Source: JADKAV01 sp963769435
GTDB taxonomy: Bacteria > Actinomycetota > Actinomycetes > S36-B12 > UBA10799
Assembly: GCA_963769435.1 (NCBI GenBank)
Contig: CAVYLN010000001.1
Span: 496,001-560,000 of the forward strand
DNA: 64,000 nt
Reading direction: 5' to 3'
Positions within the stretch are counted from its first letter, which is position 1; every line of letters starts with the position of its first letter. Positions 50,308 to 59,872 of the stretch are shown here, piece by piece. The notes below the pieces were generated by a model that ran no database searches, was not told where the DNA came from, and was given only the letters and a program-made list of their open reading frames with translations. A program made the translations under genes and the position numbers.

Positions 50308-52766
50308 ATGCCCACTCGCTCTCTTGCACTGCTGGCGGGAGCGGCGACCGCCGTCTCCATGATCCTCGTGGCACCCGGCGCATCGGCCAATGATCGGCCC
50401 GGCCCGGCCCCTGAGGTGACGTCGGCGGTGGCGCACGACACCTCTGCGCCTCTGCGGGATCTGGCCAAGTCGGCCCCCTCGTCGCCGGAGTCCTTGACCG
50501 ACCGACCGGTCACCGTCAACCGGCCCGTTCCCGATGACCGGATCGACGTGATCAACGCCGGCAACCCGGGTCCCCCGTCATCCCGGATCCCACCGGACCG
50601 GGACCGGAGGACATGCCGGCCCTCGCTGGGAGTTTCGAGGGAATCCCCAACGTCAACGCCGTGTACCCGCCGGACACTGATGGTGACGTCGGGCCGAACC
50701 ACTACGTGCAGATGGTGAACCTGTCCTTCCAGATCTTCAACAAGTCCGGTACCTCGCTGCTGGGCCCCCTCAACAACAACGCACTGTGGACCGGCTTCGG
50801 CGGCGACTGCGAGACGCAGAACGACGGCGACCCGATCGTGCAGTACGACCAGTACTCTGACCGTTGGTTGATGACGCAGTTCGCAGTCGGCGGAGCCACG
50901 TATCTCGAGTGCCTCGCGGTGTCGACGACCCCCGACCCGACGGGATCGTGGTACCGCTACGCGTTCTCCTACACCGACTTCCCGGACTACCCCAAGTTCG
51001 GGGTGTGGCCGGACGGGTACTACGTGTCCTACAACATGTTCGACAACCTCGGCTTCGCCGGCACGAAGGTGTGTGCCATGGACCGGGCGGCGATGCTCGC
51101 GGGCAACCCGGCGACGCAACAGTGCTTCGACCTCGCGCAGGAATGGTCGCTTGTTGCCCGTCAGACGCCAATGGTCCGACACCACCACCGACCGGTTCGC
51201 CGAACTACTTCGTCGGGGAGCACTGGGCGGACAACGACAAACTGACGATGTACAAGTTCCACGTCGACTGGGCGACACCAGGCAACACGACTCTGACCGG
51301 GCCGATCACGATGAACGTGAACCCGTTCACCTGGGCGTGCCTGAACGTCACCCGCGGTCGCTGCGTGCCTCAGAAGGACACGCCGTCAAACTGGAATCGC
51401 TGGGCGGCCGGACTATGTACCGCCTCGCGTACCGCAACTTCGGCGACCACGAGTCGCTGGTGGTCAACCACACAGTCGCGATGGACGGCAACATGGGCCT
51501 CACCAGCCAGACGGGGATCGGTTGGTACGAGATCCGTTCACCCAACGCGGCTACACCCAACGTCTACCAGGAGGGGACCACGGCCGATCCGAACGGATCG
51601 ACCTTCCGCTTCATGGGATCGATCGCGCAGGACAAACAGGGCAACATGGCCCTCGGCTACAGCACCTCCAGCGCGACCACACATCCGGCATCGAGTACGT
51701 GGGCCGCACAATCTGGGATCCCCCGAACCAGTTGCCACAGGCCGCGGCGACGATCATCAACGGCACGGGTTCCCAGACCGGCAGCTCCGCACGGTGGGGC
51801 GACTACTCCTCGATGCAGATCGACCCGGTGGATGACTGCACGTTCTGGTACACCAACGAGTACCTGCAGACCACCAGTTTCAACTCCTGGCGGACACGCA
51901 TCGCGAGTTTCAAGTTCCCGGGATGCGATGGCACGGTGCCGACAGCGCCTTCTTCAGTCGGCGCCGTCCCGGGTAACGCCAGCGCCACGGTGAGTTTCGG
52001 CCCCTCCTCGACCGGGCCGGATCTGCCGATACTTGCAGTACAAAGTGACGGCCTCGCCGGGCGGCGCCTCGTGCACCACAACCTCGACCAGTTGCACGCG
52101 TCGACCGGCCTCACAAACGGCGTGGCATACACGTTCGTCGCGAATGCCAGGAATGCCGCCGGTGACAGCACCAACAGTGCGCCGTCGGCGCCAGTCACCC
52201 CGCTTGGTGTTCCGGGTGCGCCGTTCGCGCCGTCCGCGGTGCCGGGCAACCAGGACGCGAGTGTGTCGTGGTCGCCGGCCGACAACGGTGGTGCTGCGAT
52301 CACGAAGTACACGGTCACCTCCGCGCCGGGCGGTGCGACCTGCACCACCTCCGGCACCACCTGCACGGTGTCCGGCCTGACCAACGGCACGGCCTACACG
52401 TTCAGTGTCGTGGCGACGAACGTCGTGGGCGACGGGCCGCCCAGCACCACCGCGGCCGTGACCCCGACCAGTCAGGCGCAGACCGCCAAGGTGAAGACCC
52501 CGAAGAAGATCAAGCCCAAGGGCAAGACCGTGCTGCTGAAGAAGGCGGTGAAGACCAACGCCGGGCAGAAGGCCAAGGCGAAGGTCAAGGTCAAGCCCAA
52601 GGGCAAGAAGTACGCGAAGGTCAAGATCACCAAGTCCGGCAAGGTCACCATCCAGACCAAGGGCAAGAAGAAGCTCAAGGTGACTTTGACGCTCAAGGCG
52701 CCGGCCACTGATCGGTACAAGGCCTACAAGTACACGAAGACGTGGAAGGTCAAGAAGAAGAAGTAG
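50308..52766 (+). CDS. Large secreted protein with FN3 domains and Lys-rich tail, several indels
   Basis: Start ATG 50308 with GGAGGAACC; signal peptide MPTRSLALLAGAATAVSMIL..ASA. The main domain (~450 residues) reads NAVYPPDTDGDVGPNHYVQM, FGGDCETQNDGDPIVQYDQY, GDHESLVVNHTVAMDG and YSSMQIDPVDDCTFWYTNEY: a secreted propeller-like family known from many bacteria only as hypothetical. Two fibronectin III domains follow (PSSVGAVPGNASATVSF; VSWSPADNGGAAITKYTVTS) and a ~90-residue Lys-rich tail (KTPKKIKPKGKTVLLKKAVK). Breaks lie near 50575, 51150, 51390, 51680 and 52025-52085, several of them losses in C or G runs. The length when joined is about 820 residues. Confidence 0.75.
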
Positions 52767-52771
52767 TCGCA

Positions 52772-52810
52772 GGACGAGCGGGATTCCTGCCCCAGGAGTG
52801 CCGCTCGTCC
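52772..52810 (+). terminator. Hairpin after the FN3 protein gene
   Basis: GGACGAGCGG and CCGCTCGTCC are perfect 10-bp arms; a CCTG...CAGG pair inside the 19-nt loop lengthens the structure. It starts six bases past the stop and fits a rho-independent-like terminator without T run. Confidence 0.7.
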
Positions 52811-52906
52811 ACCCCGATGGGCCGTTCGTCCCGATGACCGTTCGAGTCCGGACCCCTGACGCCCGGACTCCGACAGACTTGTTCGGAGCCGGACACGGGA
52901 GCAGAC

Positions 52907-54779
52907 ATGGGATATCGGGACACCTACGCGCGCAGCCTGAACGACCCTGCGGGTTTCTGGAAGGAGGCCGCGGGTGCGATCGACTGGACTCGTGAGCCGA
53001 CCCACATCCTCGACGATTCCGCGGCGCCCCTGTACCGCTGGTACCCCGACGGTGTGCTGAACACCTGCTTCAACGCCGTCGACCGACATGTGGCCGCCGG
53101 ACGCGGCGATCAGCCGGCTCTTCACTACGTCAGTCCCGTCACGGGCACCGATGCGACCATTACCTACGACGAACTACTGGACGCCGTATCCCGGTTCGCG
53201 GGAGTGCTGACCGGCCTGGGAGTGTCCGCCGGCGATCGCGTCGTGCTCTCGATGCCGATGATCCCGGAGGCGGTCATCGCGATGTTGGCCTGCGCCCGCA
53301 TCGGTGCGGTGCATTCAGTGGTGTTCGGCGGCTTCGCAGCCCACGAGCTGGCCGCCCGGATCGACGACGCCCAGCCCAAGGTCGTCCTGTCCGCTTCCTG
53401 CGGGATCGAGCCGAATCGGGTCGTGGCTTACAAACCCCTGCTGGACGATGCGCTGAGCCAGGCGGACGCACTCCCCCGACGCATGTGTGATCCTGCAACG
53501 CCCCCAGTTGCTGGCCGAGATGGGCGATCGCGATCACGACTGGGCCGAACTGGTCGTTGCCGCCGAACCCGTCGGGTGCACCGATGTGCTGGCGACCGAT
53601 CCGCTGTACATCCTCTACACGTCCGGCACGACCGGGAAGCCCAAGGGTGTGGTGCGGGACAACGGCGGGCACGCGGTCGCGCTCGCATGGTCGATGGCGA
53701 ACATCTACGACATCGGACCCGGCGACACCTGGTGGGCGGCCTCCGACGTGGGTTGGGTCGTGGGGCACTCCTACATCGTCTACGCGCCCCTGCTGGTGGG
53801 CGCGACCACGATCGTCTACGAGGGCAAGCCGGTGGGAACACCGGACGCAGGCGCCTTCTGGCGGGTGGTCGCCCAGCACGGCGTGAAGGCGATGTTCACC
53901 GCCCCCACCGCGATCCGGGCGATCCGCAAAGAGGACCCCGACGGAGCGCTGATCGCCGACCACGACATCTCGACACTCGAGGCGCTCTTCCTCGCCGGCG
54001 AACGACTGGATCCGGACACCTACCACTGGGCGACCGACACCCTGGCAATCCCGGTCGTCGACAACTGGTGGCAGACCGAGACCGGATGGCCGATCGCCGC
54101 GAACCCGCGCGGACTCGACCAGTTACCGATCAAGGAGGGTTCGCCGTCGGTCGCGGTTCCGGGGTACGACGTGCGCGTCGTCGACGGCGAGGGCACAGAG
54201 GTCCCCGCCGGCACCGAGGGCAGCATCGTGATCAAGCTCCCCCTGCCACCGGGCACCCTGCCCACGCTGTGGAACGCCGACCAGCGTTACGTCAACGGCT
54301 ACTTGTCGGCCTTCCCCGGCTACTACACGACCGGAGACGGCGGGTACATCGACGATGACGGCTACCTGTACGTCATGGGTCGCACCGACGACGTGATCAA
54401 TGTGGCCGGCCACCGCCTGTCCACCGGCGTGATCGAGGCCGCCATCGCCACCCACCCCGCAGTCGCCGAATGTGCGGTGATCGGTGTGCACGACGCCATG
54501 AAGGGCCAGGCGCCACGAGCGTTCATCGTCCTCAAGTCGGGCGTGGAGACCGACCCCGACGTCATCAGTGCCGAAGTTGTGGCCAAGGTCCGCGAACTCG
54601 TCGGACCGGTGGCCGCGATGAAGCAGGTCGTGGTCGTGCCCGGACTGCCCAAGACCCGCTCGGGAAAGATCCTGCGACGGACGATGCGTGGGATCGCCGA
54701 CGGTCGCGAAGAGCCTGTTCCCTCGACGATCGAGGACGTGCGGGTGCTCGACGACATCACGCCGTTCCTCAAGGGCTGA
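52907..54779 (+). CDS. prpE: Propionyl-CoA synthetase (PrpE/ACSS3-type), one 1-base indel
   Basis: About 623 residues in the acyl-CoA synthetase family. N-terminal DPAGFWKEAAGAIDWTREP is typical of PrpE-like enzymes; then VVFGGFAAHELAARIDDAQP, the P-loop YTSGTTGKPKGVVRDNGGHA, WWQTETGWPIAAN, GRTDDVINVAGHRLSTG and the C-terminal catalytic Lys in KTRSGKILRRTMRGIADG. VRDNGGH and the RTMRGIADG ending favour propionyl- over acetyl-CoA synthetase. The frame changes near 53478; one surplus base between PRR and VILQRPQLL. It would activate propionate or short acids with ATP and CoA. No methylcitrate gene is near. Confidence 0.86.
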
Positions 54780-54798
54780 GCAGGGGGTCGCAGCCGCC

Positions 54799-55647
54799 TC
54801 AACTGCGGACGGAGATCAGGATCTCGTCGAGCATGCCGGGGGTCAGTCGTCCGGTGTAGGTGTTGTGCGGGCTCACGTGGTAGCTGCCCACTAGGCGCAC
54901 CGATCGCCCGTTGGAGGCCACAAGCTCCACCTGGACGGCATGCCCGAACCGCGGCTTGGGGGTGGGAACCCTCCAGTTGAGACCGCGGACCGCCGACAGT
55001 GTGGCGTCCCAGGCGAGCGCCCCGAGGCACACGATCGCCCGCAGGTCACCTGAGGCCAACTCGAGGTCGCGCTCCAACCATCCCGCACAGGTGGCACGCT
55101 CTGTCGGGGTCGGCTTGTTCTGAGGGGGCGCGCAGCGGACCGCTGCGAGAATCCGCATCCCCTGCAAGGCCTGTCCATCGCCGGCAGCGGTCGATTGGGG
55201 TTGTGTGGCCCAGCCGGTTCTGTGCAGAGCGGCGTAGAGGAAGTCCCCGGACGCATCCCCGGTGAACATCCGGCCGGTCCGGTTGGTGCCGTTGGCCGCC
55301 GGAGCCAAGCCGACCAGGAGGACCTGTGCATGCGGGTCTCCGAACGACGGTCCCGGGCGGCCCCAGTAGGGCTGCTGCGCGAAAGCGGCCCGCTTGCCGG
55401 TGCGCGCGACCGACTCCCGCCACTCGACCAGTCGCGGACAGGCCCTGCACACGGAGATGCTCGCCTGCAGGACTTCCACGTCCTGCGCCGAGGATGCGAT
55501 TCTTCTGACTTCGTCCGCTGTCCCTGCAACCGGTGTGGACGCGTTCGCGGGGTCCCCCGGCCAGCCCGAGCCCGGCGGTACCGGCGATACGAATAGTCCC
55601 CCCGTCACCGGATGCGGCGCGGGCGCTTGTCCCGCTTCGGTCGGCAT
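54799..55647 (-). CDS. Family 5-type uracil-DNA glycosylase with Fe-S cluster
   Basis: A 282-residue UDG-fold enzyme. CRACPRLVEWRE gives two of the four Fe-S cysteines; the others are in VRCAPPQNKPT and ATCAGWLERD. Motif A is GLAPAANGTNRTGRMFTGD (GLAPA, with no Asp or Asn water-activating residue of other UDG families, as in family 5/UdgB), and motif B HVSPHNTYTGRLT. Family 5 enzymes remove uracil, hypoxanthine and other deaminated bases. The N-terminal ~60 residues are long and Pro-rich; a start further in is possible. It is convergent with prpE. Confidence 0.87.
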   Translation of the reverse strand: MPTEAGQAPAPHPVTGGLFVSPVPPGSGWPGDPANASTPVAGTADEVRRIASSAQDVEVLQASISVCRACPRLVEWRESVARTGKRAAFAQQPYWGRPGPSFGDPHAQVLLVGLAPAANGTNRTGRMFTGDASGDFLYAALHRTGWATQPQSTAAGDGQALQGMRILAAVRCAPPQNKPTPTERATCAGWLERDLELASGDLRAIVCLGALAWDATLSAVRGLNWRVPTPKPRFGHAVQVELVASNGRSVRLVGSYHVSPHNTYTGRLTPGMLDEILISVRS

Positions 55648-55681
55648 GGGTGAAACCTACCGGGGGGCTGTGGATTCCAGT

Positions 55682-55697
55682 CGGTTTTGTCGTACCC
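55682..55697 (+). promoter_or_regulatory. Conserved 16-mer before DUF222/HNH gene, copy 2
   Basis: CGGTTTTGTCGTACCC, identical to 19948-19963 and, like it, separated from the ATG by 18 bases. See copy 1. Confidence 0.6.
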
Positions 55698-55715
55698 CCT
55701 CTCGACAATGGGTGT

Positions 55716-56816
55716 ATGGACAACGAGGTGCGGGACGCAATCGTCCTGCTGCAGACCGCCCCCGCGGATGCACTCGAACTGGCCTCTGCCGCGGAGATCG
55801 TGAAGGCATGGGCCGACGCCCGCCAACTTCAAGCGCTGCGCACCCTCGCCGAGGAGCAGCCGGAGTTCCTGGACGACACAGGGCGACTCATCGACCCCGC
55901 AACCGCGGAAGCCGCCACAGCCCTCACCTGGTCCACGCGTGCCACCCGTGAACGTGTGGACCTGGCCCACGACCTTTGCGATGGACTGCCGGACGTATTG
56001 GCCGCGCTGCGGGCCGGTGTGATCGACCTGGGCAAGGCCCGCGAGATCAGCCACGGCACCTGCGAGCTCGAGTCCACCGTCCGCACGTCCCTCGCCAAGG
56101 ACTCGATCGAATACGCAAGCGGTCACACGCGCGGACAACTACGGGCGTGGTTGGCCCGACGGATCGCCCGGATCGACCCGGAAGCTGCCGACCGCAAGCA
56201 CCGACGCCAGGTCAAGAAACGGTGTGTGCGCCTGCTCCCGGAGGCCGACGGCATGGCCACCATCAGCGCGTATCTGAGCGCCGAAGAGGCACAAGCCGTG
56301 TGGGCGAGCCTGCGGGTCGCGGCCGCCGGCGTCGAGGGCGGTCTGGACGCGGCCAACGCCGACACGTTCGTCGCGCTGCTGACCGGCACCCGGATCGGAA
56401 CCCCGGTACCGGTGACCGTGCTGCTCGCCAGCACTGGCGACGAGATCGCGGGATACGGCCCGATCAGCCAGGCGCATGCTGCGACCCTGTGCGACTCCCA
56501 GCCGGTCATTCACCTCGCGGCCCCCAGGCCCTCCGTCAGCTATCGGCCGGCACCTGCCATGGCGCGCTGGGTGCGTGCCATGCACCGGCACTGCCGGTTC
56601 CCCGGCTGCCGACGGCCCGCTGCGCAATGCGATCTCGACCATGTCACCGCGTGGCCCACCGGCAGCACGCACGCCGGCAACCTGGCTCCCTTGTGCCGGT
56701 ACCACCACCGCCTCAAGACCCACGCCGACTGGCAGGTCCGTCTCCTACCGGGTGGAGACCTTCGATGGACCAGCCCCCGCGGGCGCACCTACACCACACA
56801 CCTCCACGACCCGTGA
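55716..56816 (+). CDS. DUF222 / HNH endonuclease domain protein, intact paralogue
   Basis: A 366-residue protein from ATG 55716. DUF222 part: LELASAAEIVKAWADARQLQ, EYASGHTRGQLRAWLARRIA, EADGMATISAYLSAEEAQAV. HNH part: RHCRFPGCRRPAAQCDLDHV, WPTGSTHAGNLAPLCRYHHR. It is the close paralogue of the gene at 20 kb; both end with DLRWTSPRGR or a variant and HDP/DDP. Its intact frame shows where the other copy is broken. Multicopy DUF222/HNH genes are typical of actinobacteria. Whether they move, or cut particular sequences, is unknown. Confidence 0.9.
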   Translation: MDNEVRDAIVLLQTAPADALELASAAEIVKAWADARQLQALRTLAEEQPEFLDDTGRLIDPATAEAATALTWSTRATRERVDLAHDLCDGLPDVLAALRAGVIDLGKAREISHGTCELESTVRTSLAKDSIEYASGHTRGQLRAWLARRIARIDPEAADRKHRRQVKKRCVRLLPEADGMATISAYLSAEEAQAVWASLRVAAAGVEGGLDAANADTFVALLTGTRIGTPVPVTVLLASTGDEIAGYGPISQAHAATLCDSQPVIHLAAPRPSVSYRPAPAMARWVRAMHRHCRFPGCRRPAAQCDLDHVTAWPTGSTHAGNLAPLCRYHHRLKTHADWQVRLLPGGDLRWTSPRGRTYTTHLHDP

Positions 56817-56817
56817 C

Positions 56818-57477
56818 CTAGTGCTCGCCGCGGGCCTTGCGGTAGATCAGGGTCCATGCGGTGAGCAGCCACCAGGCGATGACACCGATGGCCAGCCAGA
56901 AGAAGACCGAGGCCGGCGTGCCTTTGACGAAGAACGTGTTCACGGCTGCCAGCAGGAAGAGCACGACGCCGGCGATAAGCAGTACCAGGCTCGTGATGAG
57001 CCATCGGCCGACGTGACTGCCGAGGGTCCGGAAGTTCGCGGCGATGGCGTTGCGATGCCCGTCCATGGCCGCGATCGGCAGGAAGGGAGTCAACACTGCG
57101 ACCAGCAGGACCACGCCCGGGTGGATCAGTGCCGCGAGGAACACGAGCAACCACTGCACGAGGGCCCACACGGTGAAGTTTCCGAGGTTCTCCCGCACGC
57201 GCGACATCACCGACGAGGTGTCGGGTCCCACGGCGTGCAACGCACAGGCGGTCAGCACCGCGTACAGCAGCATCGCCATGACAGCGGACACGATCAGGCC
57301 GATGAGGAACGGGGCGTTGAAGCCCGACTGGGCATCGAGGTACGTGAGGGCGGCCTGAACCACCATGTTGACCAGGATGAAGAGCAGCGCCGGGCCTGCC
57401 GCCCTCCACATCACGCGTAGCGCCTTCAGCAGTGCGGACACCCGGTAGGTCGCCGCGGTCGAAGTCTGAGTGCTCAT
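56818..57477 (-). CDS. Integral membrane protein of unknown function
   Basis: A 219-residue protein with six hydrophobic segments, including PALLFILVNMVVQAALTYLD, FLIGLIVSAVMAMLLYAVLT, WALVQWLLVFLAALIHPGVV and FWLAIGVIAWWLLTAWTLIY. The layout resembles DUF975/YIP1-like membrane proteins, but no diagnostic motif is visible. Its ATG overlaps the preceding lipoprotein stop (ATGA), third gene of the operon with the metallophosphoesterase. It may act with that lipoprotein in the envelope; this is inference. Confidence 0.75.
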   Translation of the reverse strand: MSTQTSTAATYRVSALLKALRVMWRAAGPALLFILVNMVVQAALTYLDAQSGFNAPFLIGLIVSAVMAMLLYAVLTACALHAVGPDTSSVMSRVRENLGNFTVWALVQWLLVFLAALIHPGVVLLVAVLTPFLPIAAMDGHRNAIAANFRTLGSHVGRWLITSLVLLIAGVVLFLLAAVNTFFVKGTPASVFFWLAIGVIAWWLLTAWTLIYRKARGEH

Positions 57478-57866
57478 CTGCTGCGCCGCCCGTTCTCGAC
57501 GAGTACTTTCTCCACCTTGCCGTTGAAGATCTGGTCCTCCCCGACCGTGACGACCAACGAGACATCGGCCGGGGTGTATGCGCCGTATTCGGTCTTGGTG
57601 GCACCGAACTCGGCCAGTACCTCAGCCTCTGACGTGATCTTCTTTCCGTCGGTGGTGCTGCCTACACACAGGAACTTGGGGTCCTCGAACTCGCACACCG
57701 GAGCGACCTGGATGTCGACGTCCTGGTCCACCAGGATGTCGTTGGTGGCCGTGCGGACCGCACTGATCTGCCCGCCCGCGACGGGCTGCAGTTGTGCGGC
57801 CTGACTGCACCCGGTCAACGCAAGGCCGACCACCAGTGCCGCGGGGATCGCTATGCGCCGGCTCAT
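57474..57866 (-). CDS. Lipoprotein of unknown function
   Basis: A 130-residue lipoprotein with lipobox ALTGCSQ. The mature part has QISAVRTATNDILVDQDVDI, two cysteines (APVCEFEDPKFLCVG) and DVSLVVTVGEDQIFNGKVEK. The alternation of short strands and the CEF...CVG spacing recall DUF4333-like domains, but the match is loose. It overlaps both neighbours by four bases, metallophosphoesterase upstream and membrane protein downstream, so the three are translated together. Confidence 0.75.
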   Translation of the reverse strand: MSRRIAIPAALVVGLALTGCSQAAQLQPVAGGQISAVRTATNDILVDQDVDIQVAPVCEFEDPKFLCVGSTTDGKKITSEAEVLAEFGATKTEYGAYTPADVSLVVTVGEDQIFNGKVEKVLVENGRRSR

Positions 57867-59662
57867 CCGGTCACCCCCTGGGTGTTCTTCAGAACCGCGG
57901 CCTTGCGGGCCAGGGCTTCCCGTTCCAGCGATGTGTCGGTGATCTTGTCCATGTCGAACGGCGCGGGCAGGAGCATCTCGACGTTGCGGTCGAGGTCGGA
58001 GCCCATGAGCGCGAACGGTGTCGCTGTCCAGTCGTTGGAGGCGAACTCCCGGCTCAGGGACGCCATCCCCACCTGCGACAGATCACCCTGCGTCCATTGC
58101 GCCGGGGAGGCATGGTCGATCGTGATCGCGAAGATCGACAAAGTGCCGTCCCGGTTGTCCACGAGATCGATCAGTTGCTGCTGCTGCGGGTAGTCGATGC
58201 AGGACGCTGTCGTGACTTCCCAGAAGCCGCCGGTCCCATCGGCATTGGGGTGGGGCCGGATCGTGTTGGTGTGCGTGTGCCCGTTGACCCACATGATCAT
58301 GTTCGGATACTTGACGAGCATCGCGATGAACTCGTCGGCATGGATCAGTGGCTCTCCCGGCTGGAACACGGATTCTGCGGTGTTCTCCAGGGTCAGGCTG
58401 TTCTGGTGACTCATGATGATGGCCAGCTTGTTCTGCTCGACACACGTCTTGAGCCCCGCCTCGAGCCAGTCGAACTGGTCCTTGGGAACCGCTCCGTCGG
58501 CTCCGACCACGCGGTTGCAGGTGTCCAGGCCGAACAAGCGGATGTGTTCACCGATGTCGGCCGTCCAGTAGGTGGTGTTGTCATCGAGGTTCTGACTCGT
58601 CCAGCCATGACCCACCGGACCCGGACCGCCACCGGTGTCCTCGAAGTGCGCCGCCATGAAGTCCTGCCCCAGCAACAACTTGCGATCCGGGTCGGACGAG
58701 ACGCGCTTGAACCCACCGAGCAGGCCGAACTGCTGCCGGCCGTAGTCCAGGGCTCGTTGCAGCGGGCTGGGATCCAGCGACATGCCCGTGAACATGTCCA
58801 ACGCCCAGGACTGGAACGACCAGTACTTCACGCCACCGGTGGCCAGCGACCGAAGCGAATCGTCCTGGCCCGCGAACCCGTTGAACAGCACATCGTGGTT
58901 TCCGAACACCGAATACCAGGGGGCGGGCATCCCCGGGCTGGTGACCTCCGTGGTGACCACCGCCTCGAGCAGGCCGGGAACACTGGGGAAGCCGTAGGGC
59001 CCCCACATGTCGCCGGTCGGATCGTCAGGGTGGTACGCGTATGTCGCCTCCGGCCACGCCTCCACACCCTCGTACACACCCGGAGTCCCGGAGTCGGCCA
59101 TGACCGGAACGCCGTCCATGATCCGGATGTACCAACGGGTCTCGAGGTTGGAGATCTGGTCGGCCGAGTCGCCCGTGTTCAGAACCGCCGCCATCGGAGC
59201 GCCGGTCACAGGACTGTAGGCGGCATCGTTGAACGCCTGCACCATCTGCGCCTGGACGAACAGCGACATCGACTGCTGTGGCCGGCACGTGCCGGGGAAC
59301 AACGTCGGGCTGAACGCATTCGTGGGCTCGAGCCGGGCCGGTGACTGCGTGTCCTGAACGTGGATGTCGGAGGTGTGTCCGAAGTACCCCAGGGATCGGC
59401 GTTGGCCGACGCGACCCGCCGACGGTGCGCTGGAGAGCAGGTCCACCCGCGGGATGAACGGCTCGCCGGCGGCGGTGCGCAGGGTGCGGTAGGCCTTGTT
59501 GCCGGTGGCGGACTGCCGGATGGTCTCCCGCAGGGTGGTCGGCACATCGGCAGGCCGGGTGGGCGCCGCGAGTGCGGGTGCCAGCACCTGCTTCGGCAGC
59601 CCCACCGACGCCGCCAAAGCCCCCGTGATGGCCATGAACGACCGCCGGCTCATACCCGTCAT
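57863..59662 (-). CDS. Tat-exported metallophosphoesterase (TIGR03767/PPA1498-like)
   Basis: A 599-residue secreted enzyme. MSRRSFMAITGALAAS is a Tat signal. Calcineurin-like metal motifs are present in order: HTSDIHVQD (D-x-H), NTGDSADQIS (GD), VFGNHDVLFNG (GNHD), MSHQNS (H) and NGHTHTNTIR (GHTH). The length and the tail (ALMGSDLDRNVEMLLPAP) fit the actinobacterial PPA1498-type group (TIGR03767), of unknown phosphoester substrate. It is the first gene of a three-gene overlapping operon. Possible roles are phosphate scavenging or cell-envelope turnover. Confidence 0.87.
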   Translation of the reverse strand: MTGMSRRSFMAITGALAASVGLPKQVLAPALAAPTRPADVPTTLRETIRQSATGNKAYRTLRTAAGEPFIPRVDLLSSAPSAGRVGQRRSLGYFGHTSDIHVQDTQSPARLEPTNAFSPTLFPGTCRPQQSMSLFVQAQMVQAFNDAAYSPVTGAPMAAVLNTGDSADQISNLETRWYIRIMDGVPVMADSGTPGVYEGVEAWPEATYAYHPDDPTGDMWGPYGFPSVPGLLEAVVTTEVTSPGMPAPWYSVFGNHDVLFNGFAGQDDSLRSLATGGVKYWSFQSWALDMFTGMSLDPSPLQRALDYGRQQFGLLGGFKRVSSDPDRKLLLGQDFMAAHFEDTGGGPGPVGHGWTSQNLDDNTTYWTADIGEHIRLFGLDTCNRVVGADGAVPKDQFDWLEAGLKTCVEQNKLAIIMSHQNSLTLENTAESVFQPGEPLIHADEFIAMLVKYPNMIMWVNGHTHTNTIRPHPNADGTGGFWEVTTASCIDYPQQQQLIDLVDNRDGTLSIFAITIDHASPAQWTQGDLSQVGMASLSREFASNDWTATPFALMGSDLDRNVEMLLPAPFDMDKITDTSLEREALARKAAVLKNTQGVTG

Positions 59663-59872
59663 GAAGACACCCTCCCAGTTGGCCCTGCGGGAACGTCAGT
59701 CATCGTTGCACAGATCCGCCGCGTGTTGCCGGAACCACGTGTGGCCCCGACGTTCACGTCGCATGGTTGCCGTGCAGTCGGTCTCCGATCGCGTCACGAC
59801 CGGATAACGCCGGTCGACACCGTCAGGAGGCTGACAGTAGGTTGGGCCGCACAGCCCTCGAGAGGAGTCCCA

